Shown piece by piece: positions 61,105-64,000 of a DNA stretch of 64,000 bases. Location: NCBI GenBank assembly GCA_016703535.1, contig JADJBV010000001.1, positions 6,438,001 through 6,502,000 on the forward strand, in the 5' to 3' direction. Numbering within the stretch: the first letter of the stretch is position 1; each line of letters begins with the position of its first letter. A model generated the notes under the pieces. The model made no database searches, was not told the DNA's origin, and saw only the letters and a program-made list of their open reading frames with translations. The translations under genes were made by a program, and so were the position numbers. The DNA comes from Deltaproteobacteria bacterium. GTDB lineage: Bacteria > Myxococcota > Kuafuiibacteriia > Kuafuiibacteriales > Kuafuiibacteriaceae.

Positions 61105-61836
61105 GTGCGTTGGTTACCGCTGCTTGCCCTGACCACCTGGCCTTCACTCTCCTTCGCCGCGCCAGTGGTGCTCGACGGCGATCTGAACGGCGACGGCGTC
61201 CCCGAGAAGGTCACCATCAACAGCCAGAGTGAACCGAAGGCCAGCTGCACGGTGGTCGTCGGCAAGATCAGCTACAGCACCGAAGATCGCTGGGGCGACG
61301 GCTGCACCGGCGAGATCATCGACATCGACAGCGGTGATCCCAAAAAAGAGTTGGTGCTGATCTTCTCTTCGGGCACCGACTTCGCCACCGAACTTTACCT
61401 GCGCTTCGACGGCAAAACCTGGCGCGTGTTGGGCGAATATTCGGGCACCTTTTCGGGCACCCGAGAGGTCCCGGGCGCGGGTTTTGTGCTGCACAACAGC
61501 TGGGCCGGCTTCTTCGCCAAGAAGGTGAAGTTGGTGTTGGCCAAGGAACAGCTCAAGGAGCTGGTGCCTGAACTTTACGCCGTCGACGTCACCGCCAAGG
61601 TGAAGAGCTCTTTCCCCATTCAGGTCGGGCGCAGCCAACAAGAACCCCTGGCCAAACTCAAGGTCGGCAGCGAGATCCGGGTGTTGGCCTACGACCCCAG
61701 CCCCAAATGTAAGGCCACCGACGATCACCCCTTCGAGCCCTGCGATCTGTTTTTGGTGCGGTCCGCGAGTGGCCTGCTGGGTTGGGCCCGCTTCGATCAA
61801 CTGCAGAGCGGCGCCGACCTCCCTTGGGCCGGCTAA
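61105..61836 (+). CDS. Exported protein with SH3-like C-terminus, function unknown
   Basis: A 243-residue protein from GTG 61105. It has a signal peptide (MRWLPLLALTTWPSLSFAA), then an FG-GAP-like calcium loop DLNGDGVPEKVTI. It also has IIDIDSGDPKKELVLIFSSG, typical of VCBS/FG-GAP beta domains. Residues 160-243 resemble a bacterial SH3 domain (QEPLAKLKVGSEIRVLAYDP, LFLVRSASGLLGWARFDQL). The combination suggests a cell-wall-binding exported protein. It converges on the channel gene, sharing four bases at the stop codons. Confidence 0.65.
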   Translation: MRWLPLLALTTWPSLSFAAPVVLDGDLNGDGVPEKVTINSQSEPKASCTVVVGKISYSTEDRWGDGCTGEIIDIDSGDPKKELVLIFSSGTDFATELYLRFDGKTWRVLGEYSGTFSGTREVPGAGFVLHNSWAGFFAKKVKLVLAKEQLKELVPELYAVDVTAKVKSSFPIQVGRSQQEPLAKLKVGSEIRVLAYDPSPKCKATDDHPFEPCDLFLVRSASGLLGWARFDQLQSGADLPWAG

Positions 61837-63791
61837 ACTCCGCTCCACTCGGGCCTCGCCAACACCACCACCTGGACCTCGGGGCCCTCGGGCAGGGGCG
61901 TGGTGCGGGAGGGATCGAGGGTGACCAGATCATCCTCCTGTTCGGTCTGCCCCAACTCCCAACGCTCCCGCAGCGAGGTCGAGCGATCCCGGGGCACCCC
62001 GGGGCAAAAGCCGATCGCCAGGTCACCACGTCGCCGAGCCGCGCTCATCACTTCGGCGAAGGTCGCTTGGCCATCGGGCACGTAATAGCGCCGGGGCCGC
62101 ACGAACACGCCACAACCGGTCATGTCCAGGAGCTCCCGGTAGGCGGGCACGATCTCGGGATCGACCGCGGCTTGCGCCAACATCATGGCCACGACGTCGG
62201 TGCTCACCAGAAAATCATCGAGGGTGCTGACGATCTGCTGCCCCAAGATCGGATCCCGAACCTCGGTCACCACCCGCCGCACCGGCCGCGGATCACCCCC
62301 GCGCCAACGTTGCCGGAGCTGAAGCAGGAGGGTGACAGCGCTGGCGTCTCCATCGGGATCTTGTTCGTCTTCACAGCCCAACAAGATCACCCCGTCGGCC
62401 TCGGCCAAGGCGGGATCACCGGGCAAACCGAGGGCACCCGCTTGCTCCACGTGCCGATCGACCCGGGCCCGCTGACAACGGGCGGAGGCCTGCGACAAGA
62501 GCGACTCTTCTTCGGGCCGTAGGATCGGGCAGCCCAACTTGATGGTGGAGCCCACCGGCAAAACGCGATCGAGCTCCTCGACCAGCCGGCCCAAGGTCCG
62601 GTTGAAGCCGAGCACGCTGATGGTCTCGGGGAGGGCGTGATCGCTGATCTGGAGCCGGTCGACCGGCGGCGGCGGCGGCAGTGACCCTTCGGCGCGAAAG
62701 TGACCCTGCTCCTCTTGCAGGATCACCAGCCGATCGTCGACGCGCAACACTTCACCGTCGGGCGGTGCCAGCTGATAGCGGTGGTCCCCACGGCGCAGGC
62801 CGATCAAGATCCCACCTTCGATGCGCGCGTGGGCTTCGCCGAAGGTGAGCCCGAAGAAGCCCGGCGGCGGGAGCTCCAGGTAAAGTTCGGATCCGGCGAA
62901 GGACAAGAGCTCCCGCAAGGCCAAGTGCACCGCGCCGTGGCGCACCGACTGGGCCAAGATCCGGGCTACGATGTCGTCGGCCGCGACGAGCTCGATCGGG
63001 AGCGCCCCTTCGCCGACCAACCCCGGCGCTGCGACCAACGCCAGCAACTCAGCGTGGTGGGCCCGGCGGCACTCGATCACCACCTTGGTCTTGCACACGG
63101 GGCCGATCACGCGGCGCAACGCTAGGAGGGTCGAGGTGGTGAAACGCAGGGCGGCTTCGTCGTCGAGATCAGGCGGCGGCACCACCAAGATCACGCCGGC
63201 CCGATCGGCCCGGACCCGCAACAACGCCGCCTCGGATCGCGGATCTCCGGTGCGGGTCAGGAGCTGCAGGTGACTCCCGGGCAACCGGGCGGTGTCCCGC
63301 AGGGCAGCCTCTTGGCGTCGCTTCTCCTCGTGGGCCAACACGACCAAGGTCAGGCGGCGACGGCTCCTGGCCAGCTCCCGGGCGATCAGCGCCACCTTGG
63401 GATCGAAGCCCAACACCAAGAGGTGCCCCACCTCCACCACCGGGCTCTGACCCAGGCGAAGGTCGGCGATGCGTTCGCCCAACTTGGAGGCGATGGCGCC
63501 GATGGTCAGCGACACCACCAGGATCCCGCTGGCGGTGATCCCCACGGCGAGCAGCCGGCGCGCCCAGCCCACGTCCCCGGCCATGGTCCCGCCATCGAAG
63601 AAGCGGGCCAAAGACCACCAAAAAGCGTCGGACTCGAGTACGCCGGTGGCGGATCCCAACCAGGCCCACGAGGCGACCAAGGCCGAGGTCAAGATCAGGA
63701 GCCCGGCCAGCTGCCGAAGCGGCGACCAGGCGACCGACCGATCCAGCCGATAAAGCAGCCACGCCTTCAGGGCCAGCCACTGACGCCGCAC
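61833..63791 (-). CDS. CASTOR/POLLUX-like ion channel
   Basis: A 652-residue protein from GTG 63791. Two to three membrane spans surround a pore-like segment (ESDAFWWSLARFFDGG, then RRLLAVGITASGILVVSLTI). The cytosolic part has two RCK-like Rossmann domains: VGHLLVLGFDPKVALIAREL, then a second at ISVLGFNRTLGRLVEELDR, with LFVIQ-like ligand modules between. This order matches the CASTOR/POLLUX/SYM8 family of cation channels; bacterial members are poorly studied. Together with KtrB-KtrA it makes two RCK-gated ion systems in the window. A terminator and a long palindrome lie upstream. Confidence 0.85.
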   Translation of the reverse strand: MRRQWLALKAWLLYRLDRSVAWSPLRQLAGLLILTSALVASWAWLGSATGVLESDAFWWSLARFFDGGTMAGDVGWARRLLAVGITASGILVVSLTIGAIASKLGERIADLRLGQSPVVEVGHLLVLGFDPKVALIARELARSRRRLTLVVLAHEEKRRQEAALRDTARLPGSHLQLLTRTGDPRSEAALLRVRADRAGVILVVPPPDLDDEAALRFTTSTLLALRRVIGPVCKTKVVIECRRAHHAELLALVAAPGLVGEGALPIELVAADDIVARILAQSVRHGAVHLALRELLSFAGSELYLELPPPGFFGLTFGEAHARIEGGILIGLRRGDHRYQLAPPDGEVLRVDDRLVILQEEQGHFRAEGSLPPPPPVDRLQISDHALPETISVLGFNRTLGRLVEELDRVLPVGSTIKLGCPILRPEEESLLSQASARCQRARVDRHVEQAGALGLPGDPALAEADGVILLGCEDEQDPDGDASAVTLLLQLRQRWRGGDPRPVRRVVTEVRDPILGQQIVSTLDDFLVSTDVVAMMLAQAAVDPEIVPAYRELLDMTGCGVFVRPRRYYVPDGQATFAEVMSAARRRGDLAIGFCPGVPRDRSTSLRERWELGQTEQEDDLVTLDPSRTTPLPEGPEVQVVVLARPEWSGV

Positions 63792-63822
63792 CCCTGGACC
63801 CTAGCCCGGGCCCCCAGCCCCG

Positions 63823-63858
63823 AAAACAAAAGGGCCTGGGGAGGGTGGCCCAGGGCCC
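63823..63858 (-). terminator. Rho-independent terminator facing left
   Basis: On the minus strand GGGCCCTGGG (63849-63858) pairs with CCCAGGCCC (63832-63840) with one bulged base, followed by TTTTGTTTT (63823-63831). It would stop a minus-strand transcript coming from beyond the right window edge, just before the channel gene. Confidence 0.65.
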
Positions 63859-63859
63859 G

Positions 63860-63897
63860 TCGGTTTATGACGCATTGTGCAATGCAACATAAACCGA
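63860..63897. promoter_or_regulatory. 38-bp near-perfect palindrome
   Basis: TCGGTTTATG at 63860 pairs with CATAAACCGA ending at 63897, and the centre GCATTG-TG-CAATGC also pairs; only two internal base pairs fail. It is too symmetrical and AT-rich for its surroundings and has no T-run, so a dimeric regulator site is more likely than a terminator. A TTGACG hexamer starts just beyond it at 63898. The remaining 63901-64000 shows only a short GGGGGACCCCC stem and no gene that I can support. Confidence 0.5.
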
Positions 63898-64000
63898 TTG
63901 ACGGGGGAAAACGGGATCTATTAAGGCTTTTTGCGTGGTTCTGGCCCCCCTCCCCTGGGGGACCCCCACTGAATGCTGCTCCGCACAAGGAGCTTCGAGG

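Noticed and set aside
61490..61496. Another TGCACAA/TTGTGCA match
   Set aside because: It lies inside a gene with no second box or sigma-54 site nearby and is expected by chance.
63767..63988. 73-codon minus-strand frame at the right edge
   Set aside because: It runs through the terminator and the palindrome and overlaps the start of the channel gene; no coding character.

Overview
The window is GC-rich (by eye about two thirds GC), densely coding, and has no gene-free stretch longer than about 220 bases. Its gene content points to a Myxococcota (deltaproteobacterial) chromosome. Indicators are an FHA-sigma-54 activator, an active Ser/Thr kinase with a C-terminal membrane anchor, a pseudokinase, an ECF sigma/FecR pair, DUF1552/DUF1592 proteins, a DUF2330 protein with a MYXO-CTERM-like tail and an orphan type VI spike module. 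TTG and CAA codons are used unusually often for such GC content. I cannot fix the order or genus from this window, and I see no tRNA, rRNA, insertion sequence, integrase or CRISPR array.

Layout. 1-1365: a truncated LVIVD-like beta-propeller gene and a HEAT-like exported protein. 1399-5295: a giant caspase-like protein. 5514-8359: asnB-type amidotransferase plus a family 2 glycosyltransferase. 8374-12466: a zinc metalloprotease, a lipoprotein and a small protein in one operon. 12566-16353: a calpain-like protease, a four-repeat EDIFG protein and an ATP-grasp ligase. 16491-20621: an operon of pseudokinase, PEGA-like protein and FHA-sigma-54 activator. 20702-22903: a beta-helix lipoprotein. 22922-24720: a signal-less charged protein and an RTX-like repeat protein. 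24887-31266: a VgrG operon (VgrG, DUF6484, TIGR02270, DUF2169, DUF4150/PAAR-like, ketosynthase-like). 31363-35421: two DedA proteins flanking a proton-pumping pyrophosphatase. 35457-45285: a second beta-helix lipoprotein, DUF1963, a small membrane protein, M1 aminopeptidase, and a KtrB-KtrA-HAMP sensor operon. 45390-52665: a GNAT-HEAT fusion, a DUF2330 protein, a Cys-rich-linker envelope protein and an ECF/FecR-TPR/lipoprotein operon. 52859-56375: a thrombospondin-3 lipoprotein with DUF1552 and DUF1592. 56466-63791: Skp-like chaperone, Ser/Thr kinase, M50 and YpfJ-type peptidases, an exported protein and a CASTOR/POLLUX-like channel.

How the genes may work together. Four signal-peptide-less genes (caspase-like, calpain-like, a charged 359-residue protein and an RTX-like protein) each have a good sigma-54 -24/-12 promoter directly upstream. 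Two of them also carry paired or triple TTGTGCA boxes 78-130 bases upstream of the predicted transcription start. An FHA-sigma-54 activator with a pseudokinase sits among them, and a type VI spike module lies alongside. My inference is a co-regulated, contact- or stress-triggered set of protease/effector-like proteins. This is the best candidate in the window for an undescribed system.

Two further patterns stand out at the DNA level. A 14-bp palindrome, GCAAG-N4-CTTGC, occurs 13 times, always inside genes and 12 times in the same reading frame, far above chance. Many start codons lie only 6-11 bases downstream of a -10 hexamer, which suggests widespread leaderless transcripts.
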